Below, one piece after another: positions 53,513-64,000 of a stretch of 64,000 nt of DNA. Below the pieces are notes generated by a model, which was not told the origin of the DNA, did not search any database, and worked only from the letters and a program-made list of their open reading frames with translations. A program made the translations under genes and the position numbers. Each line of letters opens with the position of its first letter. Within the stretch, counting starts at the first letter, position 1. Origin of the DNA: Norana najaformis (lineage: Eukaryota; Annelida; Clitellata; Crassiclitellata; Hormogastridae); contig OZ029928.1 of assembly GCA_964023275.1 (NCBI GenBank), forward strand, positions 15,201,682-15,265,681. Reading direction: 5' to 3'.

Positions 53513-55846
53513 TCATTGGGGTGGTTTCCAAGCTTCGATTTTAGGGCGGGTCGTGCTGTATGGCATGTATTTCTGGTTAGTTCCAGTCAGGTTTTCCTTG
53601 TGGTCAGTCATCCACTTGTAACTGACGGTGTTCTCTTTCGTGGGTGGCTCGTCACAAATGTAGTGTAACCAACGGTGCCTAGACATGACAAATTCAATTT
53701 ATTTACGTTAAATAATGAAAAATTCGTGTAATATTTCTCCACCACAAGTAACGTACTTCTGAATATCTGATCCGATGACTTCTGTAGCGCTATTATCATA
53801 ATTCACAAGGCATCAAGTGATGGCTATTATTATTATTTTGTGTTTAATACATGTGCAACATCAGTAAAAGTGAATCTGAGGTGCAAAGCAATTGTGAGTG
53901 AAAGAACTTGCACAAGGTCCTTACACAGCAACTGTCTAAGAGGAGGCTCAAACCCGTACTCTTTGCGTTACAAGAGAAGTGCGCTATCCAACAGGCCACT
54001 GTACCCCTATTGGCTTCACACGAAACCTAATAAAAAATCACAGTCCATTGGAGAAGCCGAGTTAAAATCCGATAGATCAGTGAAAGCAGAAGTCAAGCTA
54101 TGGTGTCTTCGAATAGATTCTACACAGACCTCTTTGTAAGGCGGTGGATTCAAATGGCAAACAAAGTGAAAATATCAGATACATCGGTTAATACCATCAA
54201 AATGCTTTATGTCTGGTTTAAAATGACCCACCATTCTGCGGGAATCTGGCTTCCATCGTAATCCCAGCCGTACTTCTCATCCGAGTAGTACACCCACCGA
54301 CTGCGACCTGAGGAAGGGAAAAACAACTGACAATTAAAGGCACAGAAATAAAAATATGCTCAGTAAAAAACTAAGTCAAACGTTTCTCCGAATTAACAAC
54401 GTAATTACAAATTTGCACAAAAATTCACCTAAGTTGTTTCTGTCTATATTTTTATTATAATTCTGACATTTGTCATTTGTGACCTTGCCTGAAAAAAACC
54501 CGACCAAAGACTGAAAAATATGAGAAACTGATTCCAATGGCTGTTATGTATAAAACAGGTTCAAAAAAGTTATGTGGATAATTTTCACACAGATACACAA
54601 TCTATCACCCAAAAGGTCTCAAGTTAAACTTTAGGCTAAATAAAATAAATAAACAACAATAAATTGCATAATAATAATAATTTGCAAGCAAAAATCTATT
54701 CAATTAACACCACACATCAAAATTTAGGTAAAAATTAACTTGCGAAATTTCTAAACTCATGAGTAGGTGCACATATCAGTTGTAACTTTTTTATTACTTG
54801 TGAAAAAGCAAGTGGTTTATCCCAAAATATTCTGCAATTGCAGCCTCACTCAATGCATCATTAAACCAATTATAAAATTTTAAAAAAATCTGGCCAGGTT
54901 TTCTCAGGTAATCTCATTATCACAATTCACAGCTTGTACAGCTAAGAATTAAAAGCTGCTCATCTGATCCAAATACCTTGCATTATCAAATGATTTTGTA
55001 ACGAGTGATCCATTCTTATCTTCTATAAAGGTTCTTCATAAGGCTTGGTTACCTAGAAAGTACATCTTGTTCTGGTAGTACTTGTTGCCATATTTATCTG
55101 TTCCAACATGGTTTCCCCATTTCAGTTCATCCGTTCTGAAAGTCAACATCATCAACATACGCAGGTGTTCAAATAACTTTTATGTCCAAGCCAGCAGACC
55201 AAACACATTAACCCCATCCACACTCATTCACTTCAACCTGAAGATCTAAGACTGACACAAACTGATGGCGAATTTTACTAACTTACCTGATAACTTTGAA
55301 TAATTTCAATTCCATTAAAACAGTATCTGACAGCGGCGCTCTATTTTCTTTCGCAATCAAGGTTGGCCATATTGTTTATACGTACGCGTTATTACCAGAC
55401 CTCAACCAAGATTTTGCCGTATCTGACTTACATCTTCACTTTAATACGGCAGAAGACTCCGATAAGTTATTAACGCTGATGGCTGAAACTCTTAACTTAT
55501 TTCAACAGATTTTAGAAACAAAGTTAACTATGTAGTTACGACTGAAACGAATATCAAACAAAACTGCATCTGACAACTAAGTTGGTTTCTATAATATATA
55601 CCATGCTTAAATTGTTCTTCAAAACACTAGCAAACGCCACGGTACAGAAATAAACAGTTTAAGCTTTTAGGTCACGTGACAGCCCTTCGAAAGCAAAGAT
55701 AGGCCTCTATGAGCTTCACATTCATCACATATTTGAAATGTATTTCAAATCACATACCTGAAAAGCTGCAAGAAAGAGCCCCAAAGACCACCGTGTTGTC
55801 TAACAGCTTTCCGTAAATGACTGACTTTCTCTAAGTATTTTGACAT
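53513..55846 (-). CDS. NDUFA12: NADH dehydrogenase (complex I) accessory subunit NDUFA12 (B17.2), 4 exons
   Basis: Exons in order: 55758-55846, 55053-55135, 54232-54307, 53513-53678. Phases 2, 1, 2 chain, giving 414 nt, 137 aa (human 145). NDUFA12 is a matrix-arm accessory subunit of mitochondrial complex I, exchanged with the assembly factor NDUFAF2. Seen: RQHGGLWGSF near the N-terminus, HVGTDKYGNKYYQNK, GRSRWVYYSDEKYGWDYDGS, IPAEWHRWLHYICDEPP, then NLTGTNQKYMPYSTTRPKIE and WKPP at the end. The IPAEW/HRWLH join falls across intron 3 (donor GAATG|GTGGGT), which supports that splice. NDUFAF2 is less likely because the whole HRWLH to C-terminal block matches NDUFA12. It lies in tandem with RRS1 and DYRK2. 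Confidence 0.96.
53826..54008 (-). mobile_element. tRNA-derived SINE, family A
   Basis: Minus strand: AGGGGTACAGTGGCCTGTTG head, B box GGGTTTGAGCC, GTGCAAGTTCTTTCACTCAC, CTCAGATTCACTTTTACTGA and a tail with TAATAATAATAA near 53824-53838. NDUFA12 intron 3. Confidence 0.8.
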
Positions 55847-56722
55847 TATGTCTCAAAATGTTACACTTAATGTCATCCACCATCCAAGGTCGCAACACAG
55901 ATGATGCATTTCACACAATATCAAACAGTCTGATTACGTCACTTTATATAATTATTCCATCTAGCGGTTGCTAGAAGTGTGCAAACGGAAGAAACATGCA
56001 TCATAATAACAGTCACTTATTCAAAGCAAACTATGCGATGCATGTCAGGGCAAAGTTTGGTTCCAAATCATAATGGATTTCTCCAAAATAATCCAGCATT
56101 GTTTATAGCACACGGCACACTTCTTTGAAAATGAAGTTAAAACATTTGTTCAACCTTTAATTCTCACTTTTCTTCAGGGATATATGTATATAATGTATCT
56201 TAAGCTACATATTATATATTATCCCCTATCCGCTCTTACTATTTCTGGATAAATAAAAACTGAGGTTAGCTACAGTTCAATATTTTATAAACCATAACTC
56301 CCAACATGAAACAGATTCAATGTACACAAGAAAACAATGACCTAGGTACAAGAGTTATAATCTCATATCTTGATGTTTTAGAAACAGCTTTTTCTTTAGC
56401 TAGAGTTCTAAACTCTGAAATTTTTCCAAGTATGATTTTATGATACCAGTAAGCAGCAAGTTACAGTAATCTACTCAATTGGAGACCAATACATTCACCA
56501 GAGATATCCTGGAAGACACAGGGATATAATGCCTCGTTCTGATCTACTCACATTTTCACATCGCATTCTGTCAACAAAACTATTTTAAACTCGTAAACAA
56601 AAACCTATAATACTTCATTGCAACAAAATGCATCTGAAAAATGCAATCACAGAATTTTATTTGAATGCAGCCAATTTTATTGCAAAGTGACTTCGATTTC
56701 CAATAGTCAACAAGTTGCATCT
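55847..56722. other. Spacer between NDUFA12 and RRS1
   Basis: No exon seen. The right end should be the RRS1 3' UTR, the left end the NDUFA12 promoter. A palindromic GTCACGTGAC lies inside NDUFA12 intron 1 at about 55671. Confidence 0.5.
56656..56681 (-). terminator. Poly(A) signals for RRS1
   Basis: Minus-strand AATAAA at 56676-56681 and 56656-56661, about 45-65 bp past the RRS1 stop. Confidence 0.5.
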
Positions 56723-59700
56723 TTAATTGCGCGACTTCTTGGACTTGTTGGAATGAGGTTTCCCTTTTCCAGATCTCCCTTGCCCTTTTCTCGCATTCGG
56801 ATTTCCTTTTTTAAAAGATCCCTTTTTAGAACCAGGGACTTTCTTCGAGCCAGGACCTTTTTTCGAGCCAAGTCCTTTGATAGAACTAGCAGGACCGTTG
56901 TTAGAATCAGGTCCTCTGCTAGAACCAGGACCCTTTTTAGAATCAGGTCCTCTGCTAGAACCAGGACCCTTTTTAGAACCAGGACCCTTTTTAGAACCAG
57001 GACCCTTTCGGTTTTTCCCCTGCTTCAATCTCCGCTGGTCTTTCTTTGACATGGAATTTTCTTTGGCACTAAAACAACAAAATACGAAGTAAATCCAACT
57101 CGCATTTCCACACAATTTTACAGAAAAACAATAAACTCAGGCAAAATAAATAAGTAAGTAGTGCTTCTGTTAACATCACTGACAGATTATGCATTGCTTC
57201 ATCAATTACGGCATCATTCAGGTCTTTCCTCTGAATCACAAAAATGATTAGATCAATCATATTACATTACCATATTATATTTACATAAGCCATATTACAT
57301 TACCCACTTACTGATTCATGGATCGACAGAACTTCCTAACTTTCAAGGATTTGAACTCTAAATCCTTGGAAGGCCAATGCTACACCACTCGACAGTAGAT
57401 ACCTCACACAATCAAATCCTAACTGCAGAACTAATATTCAAATAGTTTTCTATCTGATAACTGAACTTCGATCAAAGATGCCAACCTGGTTGACTCCACT
57501 TCCGCTTTTAGCAGATTAGCAGCTCGGTTTGAGTCGACCAGAGCCTGACCAGACTTGATTTTCTCAAAAATGGCCTTGGCTTTCTTTTTCTCTGATTCAG
57601 GATCTCCAAAGTTTGGCTCAAACTGAATAAAAGAGAAAATTTACAATAAAGACAAAAACAGTCTGAAAATAACTGAGCTCAATGCAATAAATTTAACCAA
57701 AATTCACCCAGCAGAACCTTCTTCACACAACCTTCTTTACTTAGTCTCTCTCCTACCCAGTCTCGCAAACGCCTGAAATCGGTTTGTTCAAGTCGGGAGC
57801 GCCACTGTTTCCTAAGTGGCGCTTTATAAATGTTCGTTTACAATTACAATTACAATAAGAAAAAGAGTAGTCTCTTAAAATAAGCTAGCCCTGACAGGCA
57901 GCAGTTGGTACAAAGTGTTAGCGACTTCATTTCTCTTAGCCTCGGCATATAAGGACATGTGGCTCCTTCTTGATTACAGAACTCACATTTCTGGGGGATG
58001 TTTCAACTCTTCACCATTTCAAGGCCGTTTTCCTCAGTACCTTTTCCATATGAGAACCAGATGAGACCTAACCATTCCAGATGACGGTGAAAGTCCAGAC
58101 AATTTTTCTCCTGAGGGATAGCACTTCTGATGAAATATAATAACAATAATTAAATAACAATAATAAAGTAATAATAATAATAATAATATTGAAGAGCTTG
58201 AGCTGACCTTTCGTTTCTTCCCAACATTTTTGGCTGGCTTTTCTTTTGGAAGAGACTCTGTGAACTTTCCAAGCGACGCTGTGCTCTTCTTGGCAACAGT
58301 TTGAAGGACGCTGAGTTCCTGTTTGTCTGGTGTCTTCGATGGCATCATCGTCAAGCCAGGCACTATGAAGCAGCAAAAAACATGATTCTGAAAAGCTCTG
58401 AAGAACTCCCAAGGCCTTGAATTTTACTAGAAAAATTCAGAATTATGAAAATGGTGTCCAAAGCTTAACCTTTGCGTGCCATAGGTTCAAAACTGCGAGA
58501 TCAGGAACTTTCCATGTGACCGCCACATGCGCAAAATCGTCACATCATAGGTGCACTTAGTAAAGCAGCTGGAAGTTAGGGAACCAGCACTCGTCCTATG
58601 TAAATAAGCCAGCCGTTAATTAGGGTGATAAATGAGCTACAATTGCTGAGAGGGGGAGAGAAAGGAGCTCAAGTTGCAATTCTCAAGGGAGACGATTCCA
58701 GCAAGTGGGACCAAAGCAGGTAAAGCTTCTGGACTGGGACCCAGCGGTTCACATGCGAGGGACAAACAGGAGAAATTCAAAGACATAAGTATGTTCAAAA
58801 TTCATTTTCCAACAAATTTCATGTTTACACATTAACTCTATCATCATCTTCAACAGTTGATTCTGTTTTAGCATCCTATTCTTAAGGAGTGAAATGGATC
58901 AAATCCAAAAAAATATCGGGCTAGAGCCAGAACAAGGGTTTAAAATATTTCACATGCAGAGTTAACGGATACACATACAGATATCCCTAACTTCCCAAGC
59001 AGATCAGTAAAGATAAAGTTAAAATATTTAAGAAATTTTTTTTATTGTTTCAGATATCGCAATTCCCGTTCTGGCAACTCGATGCAACTCCAAAACTTAT
59101 GTTGCTCACAGGTAGACATCTCATTTATCACAGCTAAATGTTTACCAGGACTACACAATAAAACACATGAGCTGATTAAGTTAAATACTGACTTTTTCCG
59201 GCTTTGTTTCTTGCCAAGTTGCGCAAACGCTGAAACTCATTTTTGGCAATTCTTTCTTTCTTGGCTTTCATTCTTTTCTCAAACTGGTCTTCATTTGGAT
59301 CTGTAAAAACATTTACGTCGTTCATAAAATCAGATTTACATGGTATATGTAACAGATTCACCTGGTATACGTAACAGACTCACATATAGACTCACAAGGT
59401 ATATGTAAGACTTACATGGTATATGTAAGACTTACATGGTATATGTAAGACTTACATGGTATATGTAACAGACTTACATGGTATACGTAACAGACTCACA
59501 TATAGACTCACAAGGTATATGTAAGACTTACATGGTATATGTAACAGACTTACATGGTATACGTAACACACAAGACAAGATCCAACCTGGTACATGAACC
59601 TGATTAATGCCTTACTCAAGACTAGGTTCATCTGGTAAATAAATCTCATTATTATCATACTACAGACAAGACTTACCTAGGATACAAATTAGACAATTAA

Positions 59701-61742
59701 CAGAACTGATCATTACTGACAGAAAAGTGGTAACAAACAAGAGGTAGAAGCACCTACCAGCCTGATCAGGAACCTCCAGGCACCAGTCTTTCGTATCATC
59801 TTTAGCTCTCTTATAACCCCAGCTAGGTCTGTATTCCTACACAGCACAAAAAGAAATCTCTTGCAACACTGTATTGGAATTTTTCTCTAAATCAAAAGGA
59901 ATGATACAATGCTACCATTGGCCCTTGCTACGTCAATTCACAGCACCTTCCGATGTTTATAAAGGTGCTATATAAATAGTCTTATACATACATACAGCAA
60001 ATGTGTAAAGAAAACAGAACCTAGTTATAATGCTAATTTGGAAGCCATACCATTTACTGTAATACAAGATCATGTTCCTCTTGTATCAATCTAGCGAAGA
60101 ACTTCCTGAGTTATATATGCTGTATTAAACCAAAATAAAAATATTACGGGATGGAACAATATTCTAATCTAATCTAAGCCTAGAACTTCTACAATAATGC
60201 ACTAGGCATTTATCGATAGCACCTCAAAGCCGATTCTCAAACCAGTCAATTCCAAGGGCTGTCTTCTAGTTAATACAGAAAAATGTCACCAAACAAAATC
60301 TCAGGCACTGTATTACAACAATGTCATGTTCCTCTTATATCAATTTAGTGAAGAACGTCCCAAGTCAAACCAAAATGAAGATAGTCTGGGACTGAACAAT
60401 ATTCTAATCTAATTTAAGTTGAGGACTTCTACATTAATGTACTAGGTATCTGCTGATAGAACCCCCAAATCAGTCTTCCGCTCCAAGCTGAGAACCTACT
60501 TCTTTCAGTTTGTTCATGGCTCTTAATGTCTCTTTTCCCGGCTTCAGTGTGTGCACTTCTGAACTTTGTAAAGTAGGGCATTATTAAATTATAGTTGCAT
60601 GTATGTTTGTAAAATAGATTTTCAAACTAGTCAATTTCAAGGGGCCGTCTAAATTCTAGTTAATAAACAAAAACGTCATCGAATACGTCATTACCTTGAG
60701 CTGGTCATCCCAAACCATTCGAGATTTCTTTTTATTTTGAATGCCTTTCAGTTTTGCAAAGGTCTCCCATTTAGTTGCCTTCTTTGCAGCCGGTATCTGA
60801 AAAACACAAAGCATAACACATCGTTATGCATTAGAAATTGCAACTTTGTGTGAAACGGTAGCCGACTGGTTTCAGCGACTGCCTTGAACACAGAGAATGC
60901 AGGTTCGACCCCCTTCTGCATAAAGACACACAACTGTCCCGAATCATTGATTAAAGCTCAGTCATTAGACAGTGATGCTTAGCGACTACGGAAATAATAA
61001 GTTTTACAGAGCGCGTATAAACAATAGACAAGGAATAGACAGTTTTGTATTCAACTGCTAAAGTGTCACTAAGATATATTTACTAGATCAAGTCTTACAA
61101 TAATATTTTAACTACATAAAAGGCATGAAATTCCAAAAAATCTTCTAAGTACAATTTTTTCTGAACAATTTTTTCGAATAACTTACTAGTTTTTCTCTTG
61201 GTAGTCGAGTTTTTCCTTCCGGGAGCTGCAGCATGTAAAAAATGCATTAATAATAATACAAATTTCTTAAACCACAACTCCATAATTCTTTGTTTGCAAT
61301 TTAGACATGAGTCAGATGAGGCAGTTTGCTTTGTTGTAAAGTGAGTTACACAAGTTAAGAAATAATGCACTGATAGTTCTTTAGTACAGCCGTGGTTCTT
61401 ACAGTGTCTGAACTATCAGAAAGGTTAAGTGAATATGATGAATTACCTTAACAACATAGACCTCTTCAACTCTTTCTGCAGGTAACTGAAAGAAACAATA
61501 TTAACAGACAACTGATAACCGTTAATAAGAAGTTAAAGAAGGCAGTATTAATTTACCAGCATTAAAGACTAGTTAAAACACATAGTACAATTGTAAGTAA
61601 AATTTCTGCATTTATTAAGCACCACGACCTAACGACTAAGCTTTTAGTCTATCACCCAATGACGATACATTTACCCTTATTTTTCACTCTTCTCCTACTG
61701 CTGCCAACCACAAATTACACCCTGCCCATAAAAGACCCTCTA

Positions 61743-61773
<31 letters not shown>

Positions 61774-63202
61774 TATTATTTCTGCATTTATTAAGCCCCA
61801 CTATCTAATGACTAAGCAACAGTCAATGGTGCTAAGCAGTTGTGAGTGAAGGACTTGCTCAAGGTCCCTACACAGTAACTGCCTCAGGGAAGGCTCAAAC
61901 CCATACTCTCTGTGCTACAACCTGAACGCTCTAACCAACTGGCTAACGTGCCCCTAACACGACTCAGACTGGTGAGCACTGCACTCTTGAGAGGTACGTA
62001 AAGGTGTTAAGTTAACGTTAGTTGTTGTTAAACAATGATGTGTCATAACAAAGATGATTGGCATTGCCCTCCTCCTTTATCCAGACTTGGAACTGGCACC
62101 ACCAGAACACGAGAGTGGCGGAGTTCAGTACCAAGTTACGAGTCCAGATACATGCATATATGGTGATTAGAGGAACAGCGTTTAGAGTCATAGCGAATAG
62201 TAAGATAATAAAAAGAGAGAGTCAGGGTGGTATGTTGTTGCAAACAGAATATGATGAAAAATACCTGCTGCTACAGTTCTTCCTGCGACCTGTTGATGTT
62301 TTGTATTTCAATAATCACAAATGATGTTTATTTCACTGCCATGACAAATGTTAAAAGGCGCTACATAAATGTTCCGATGCACACAGTAGTCTAAGTCACA
62401 AGTGATGTAAATTTTATACCTTCCACAGCTGCGTAATTAGTAGTTGTGTATTCCCTCGTGATATGCTCTTTAGACATTCATCAGCATTGGCCCTGTTTGT
62501 TTAAAAATTACCAATTATTAAATTTCACCAATTATGCATTTAAAAATTTCAAATCTGGGAATAAATTTGTAGTAATAGGATACATTTCGAGGTAATTCTC
62601 GAGAAACGGCCGTTTGCGGTCGCTCTACTTATAGGTCACCTCAGATAGCGAGAAAAAGTAGAGCGTTGCACGCCACAAGTGTTTACAAGGACGGCAAGCC
62701 ATGTTGTTGCGAACACAAGCGGCCGTTTCTCGAGAATTACCCAATTTGAACCTTGAATAAGTGGCGTGATATTTTGGTGATTATAACATCATACACCCCT
62801 AAAACCTTGCCCTTAGACACGGAACGGTGAAAATTGAGATAAATCAGCGAAATTTGGGGAGTCGTCTATTTTAGCCTTGAACTGGGCAAATGAACTGTAA
62901 TCCAACACAATAACAAATCATTTATAAAATGCACGTAAAATGTGCTCTCTGCAAATCTTTAAAGATGTAATTATTTGTAAGCAACACGTATTAATTTCTT
63001 TAGTAGCTTTTTAGGAAGACTAATGTCGCCACGTTGAGATAAGCGTACTTCCTGTATTATCGCCCACCAATTACCTAAATTCGTCTTCATTTATCTCATT
63101 TGAATCCGAGACCGCCATATTACCAACGTCAAATTCGACGTCAATGTCCTTCTCCACTTCTATACTTTTGAACTTCTGTGAAATAGGATCTATTATATCC
63201 AT
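56723..63202 (-). CDS. RRS1: Ribosome biogenesis regulatory protein RRS1, 10 exons
   Basis: Exons in order: 63075-63202, 62420-62492, 61447-61485, 61187-61225, 60695-60796, 59758-59836, 59193-59300, 58208-58362, 57486-57622, 56723-57068. Phases chain to 1206 nt, 401 aa (human 365). RRS1 works in the nucleolus with RPF2 to load 5S RNP on pre-60S ribosomes. Seen in order: SRGNTQLLITQLWKLPAERV, KTRLPREKL, TKWETFAKLKGIQNKKKSRM, VWDD, EYRPSWGYKRAKDDTKDW, LEVPDQADPNEDQFEKRMKA, KKERIAKNEFQRLRNLARNK, STASLGKFTESLPKEK, GKKRK and FEPNFGDPESEKKKAKAIFE. The basic tail (about 288-401) is built of GPGSKK-like repeats. Start: ATG at 63202, MDIIDPISQKFKSIEVEKDI. Mammalian RRS1 is intronless, so ten exons here point to the older state. 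Confidence 0.96.
56850..57005 (-). repeat. Coding minisatellite in the RRS1 C-terminal tail
   Basis: The exon codes for repeated six-residue units (GSKKGP, GSSRGP, DSKKGP, DSNNGP). At DNA level, 18-bp and 36-bp repeats are visible, for example CTCTGCTAGAACCAGGACCC twice. Unit number probably varies between individuals. Confidence 0.85.
57715..57862 (+). mobile_element. LINE 3' end with (ATTACA)n tail, RRS1 intron 8
   Basis: GTGGCGCTTTATAAATGTTC then GTTTACAATTACAATTACAA. The preceding TCGCAAACGCCTGAAATCGG resembles the LINE C-terminal KRLK motif. Confidence 0.65.
58140..58190. repeat. (AAT)n microsatellite, RRS1 intron 8
   Basis: AATAACAATAATTAAATAAC and AATAATAATAATAATATT, close to the exon 8 donor at 58207. 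Confidence 0.7.
58620..58800 (-). mobile_element. L2/CR1-type LINE C-terminal fragment, RRS1 intron 7
   Basis: Minus strand: CTCCTGTTTGTCCCTCGCAT, CCCAGTCCAGAAGCTTTACC and GGTCCCACTTGCTGGAATCG, matching the copy at 29400-29520 nearly base for base. Confidence 0.8.
59336..59570. repeat. 20/22-bp palindromic minisatellite, RRS1 intron 6
   Basis: Units TTACATGGTATATGTAAGAC (20 bp) and TTACATGGTATATGTAACAG plus AC (22 bp), about ten copies. Each holds the inverted repeat TTACAT-GGTAT-ATGTAA. A longer block with CACATATAGACTCACAAGG occurs twice. Confidence 0.9.
59940..59998 (+). mobile_element. Retroposon 3' end, RRS1 intron 5
   Basis: AAAGGTGCTATATAAATAGT then CTTATACATACATACAG. Shares the GGTGCTATATAAATAG core with other copies here. 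Confidence 0.45.
60050..60694. repeat. 254-bp tandem duplication, second copy split by a LINE
   Basis: CATGTTCCTCTTGTATCAAT at 60071 recurs at 60325 and the match continues (GAACAATATTCTAATCTAAT, ACTTCTAC, ACTAGGCAT or ACTAGGTAT) to about 60470. It is broken there by a LINE piece and resumes at 60616 (GATTTTCAAACTAGTCAATT) up to the exon 5 donor at 60694. Confidence 0.85.
60471..60615 (+). mobile_element. Short LINE 3' insertion inside the duplicated copy
   Basis: Encodes FRSKLRTYFFQFVHGS-stop, then about 90 bp of 3' UTR-like text. Its edges are exact where the upstream copy of the duplication is continuous. Confidence 0.75.
61741..61955 (-). mobile_element. tRNA-derived SINE, family A, with (AAT)n tail
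   Basis: Minus strand: AGGGGCACGTTAGCCAGTTG head, GGTTAGAGCGTTCAGGTTGT, B box GGGTTTGAGCC, GAGCAAGTCCTTCACTCACA, then GGGGCTTAATAAATGCAGAA and (AAT)n at 61741-61780. RRS1 intron 2. Confidence 0.85.
62335..62395 (+). mobile_element. Retroposon 3' end, RRS1 intron 2
   Basis: TTAAAAGGCGCTACATAAAT then GTTCCGATGCACAC. Confidence 0.4.
62591..62742. mobile_element. 152-bp MITE with about 25-bp terminal inverted repeats
   Basis: Left end GGTAATTCTCGAGAAACGGC then CGTTTGCG; right end on the opposite strand GGTAATTCTCGAGAAACGGC then CGCTTGTG. The first 22 bases match perfectly. No coding capacity. Flanks ATTTCGA and AATTTGA are similar but give no clean target duplication. RRS1 intron 1. A related end lies at 2085-2133. 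Confidence 0.85.
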
Positions 63203-64000
63203 TTTATTTAAGCTTTTATAAGTAAAATTCAATTTAAATCATACGAAACACCATGCGCCCAGCAGGTAACATCAAAGACTACAAACATATCATACAAGAA
63301 CGTTGCACTGCATTATGGGTCTCTAGGTTCGTTGTACGGTTCCCACTTTTCCGCACAATCAGTCCAACGTTCATATCTCGAAAATTCAATGGGTTTTTTA
63401 TTGCATTATGTTGCCCCAAATTCTTCAACTTTATTGTTGCTATTACTGCTGCTGCTACTGCTACTGCCACCACCACCACCACAAATACCACATATCGTGC
63501 CACTTCCTTCGATACTTTATAGCACAGACTATTTCATGGGCACAATTGAAGTTTGTCATCAAGGATCTATAAGTAATGTATTGAAGGTGTGAAGTGCTTG
63601 ATGAAGAACAAATAATATAACAGAATACTGAAGGAAATAACTCATTAAAATTTATATCCAAACCTTTTAACCCACATTAGCAGCTCTTCTCCCCTCTCTC
63701 TCTGGTCTTCTGGCAGCTGGACTTGGTTCTTGACATGGTATCTTTTGACAACCCCACTGACTTGATGCAGCTCTTGTGAATAAGCTGGTGCCCTGCACTT
63801 AGCTTTCAAGTAGCGCTTTCGAAATTTCGAGTTTACCATTGCCTTGCATAATGCAAGACCATCAGAACATTTATGTTTTAGCTTGAAATAAGTACAAGAA
63901 CATAATTTTAGAGATAAAATATTTAATTGGCTTAAATTCAAAATATATTTCTCAAACTAATTAGTTCCACAATGCACAAGACAACATAAAATCACCTAAG
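63203..64000. other. Upstream of RRS1, intergenic
   Basis: Should include the RRS1 promoter. Contains a GCTGCTGCTACTGCTACTGC then CACCACCACCACCAC simple repeat (about 63446-63482) and a retroposon 3' end at 63770-63850 (TGAATAAGCTGGTGCCCTGC, then GCGCTTTCGAAATTTCGAG). The minus-strand frame at 63645-63941 runs through that repeat and is not accepted as a gene. Confidence 0.5.
63770..63850 (+). mobile_element. Retroposon 3' end, diverged copy
   Basis: TGTGAATAAGCTGGTGCCCT, TTAGCTTTCAAGTAGCGCTT and TCGAAATTTCGAGTTTACCA align with 6920-6990 and 52640-52710. Confidence 0.5.

Noticed and set aside
62058-62324. 88-codon plus-strand frame in RRS1 intron 2
   Set aside because: No recognisable domain; lies beside a retroposon tail in an intron.
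63645-63941. 98-codon minus-strand frame near the window end
   Set aside because: Runs antisense through a repeated retroposon 3' end shared with three other sites.

Overview
The window is nuclear DNA from an invertebrate metazoan. It holds intron-rich protein genes with canonical GT-AG introns, AT-rich introns, many 5'-truncated L2/CR1-type LINEs, tRNA-derived SINEs, small DNA-transposon relics (MITEs) and microsatellites. The protein set (C2H2 zinc finger, KCTD, LIMP-2, MTMR14, DYRK2, NDUFA12, RRS1) is animal. I cannot name the phylum from the sequence. There are no bacterial operons, and I saw no CRISPR array, rRNA or convincing free-standing tRNA gene.

Layout. (1) 1-1590, minus: 5' coding part of a C2H2 zinc-finger protein cut by the window edge. 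(2) 2.0-3.3 kb: a MITE end and a dead L2/CR1 LINE piece. (3) 3786-4508, minus: last coding exon of a KCTD7/14-like BTB protein. (4) 4.5-11.8 kb: intergenic, with a roughly 2 kb degraded LINE (6999-8960, minus). (5) 11787-24019, plus: a complete 12-exon CD36-family gene most like LIMP-2/SCARB2 (503 aa as spliced here). (6) 26543-41354, plus: MTMR14 in 17 exons (607 aa as spliced here), with introns full of LINE/SINE copies and a 47-bp minisatellite of about 25 units. (7) 41.4-49.8 kb: gene-poor spacer with a hAT-like MITE, probably including a long DYRK2 3' UTR. (8) 49807-51519, minus: DYRK2, uninterrupted. (9) 53513-55846, minus: NDUFA12 in 4 exons (137 aa). (10) 56723-63202, minus: RRS1 in 10 exons (401 aa). 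(11) 63203-64000: intergenic.

The spliced models were built by hand. For each gene I checked that exon phases chain, that total length is a multiple of three, and that the protein follows the known family order. No single pathway links the genes. SCARB2 (lysosomal membrane) and MTMR14 (phosphoinositide phosphatase in autophagy) both act in endolysosomal biology and sit head to tail, but nothing here shows co-regulation. I found no new multi-gene system. The most unusual signals are structural: two tandem duplications of splice acceptors plus exon starts inside MTMR14, a homogenised 47-bp minisatellite, a 254-bp duplication in RRS1 later split by a LINE, a LINE inserted in a SINE, two recurring tRNA-headed SINE families, and a short palindromic MITE.
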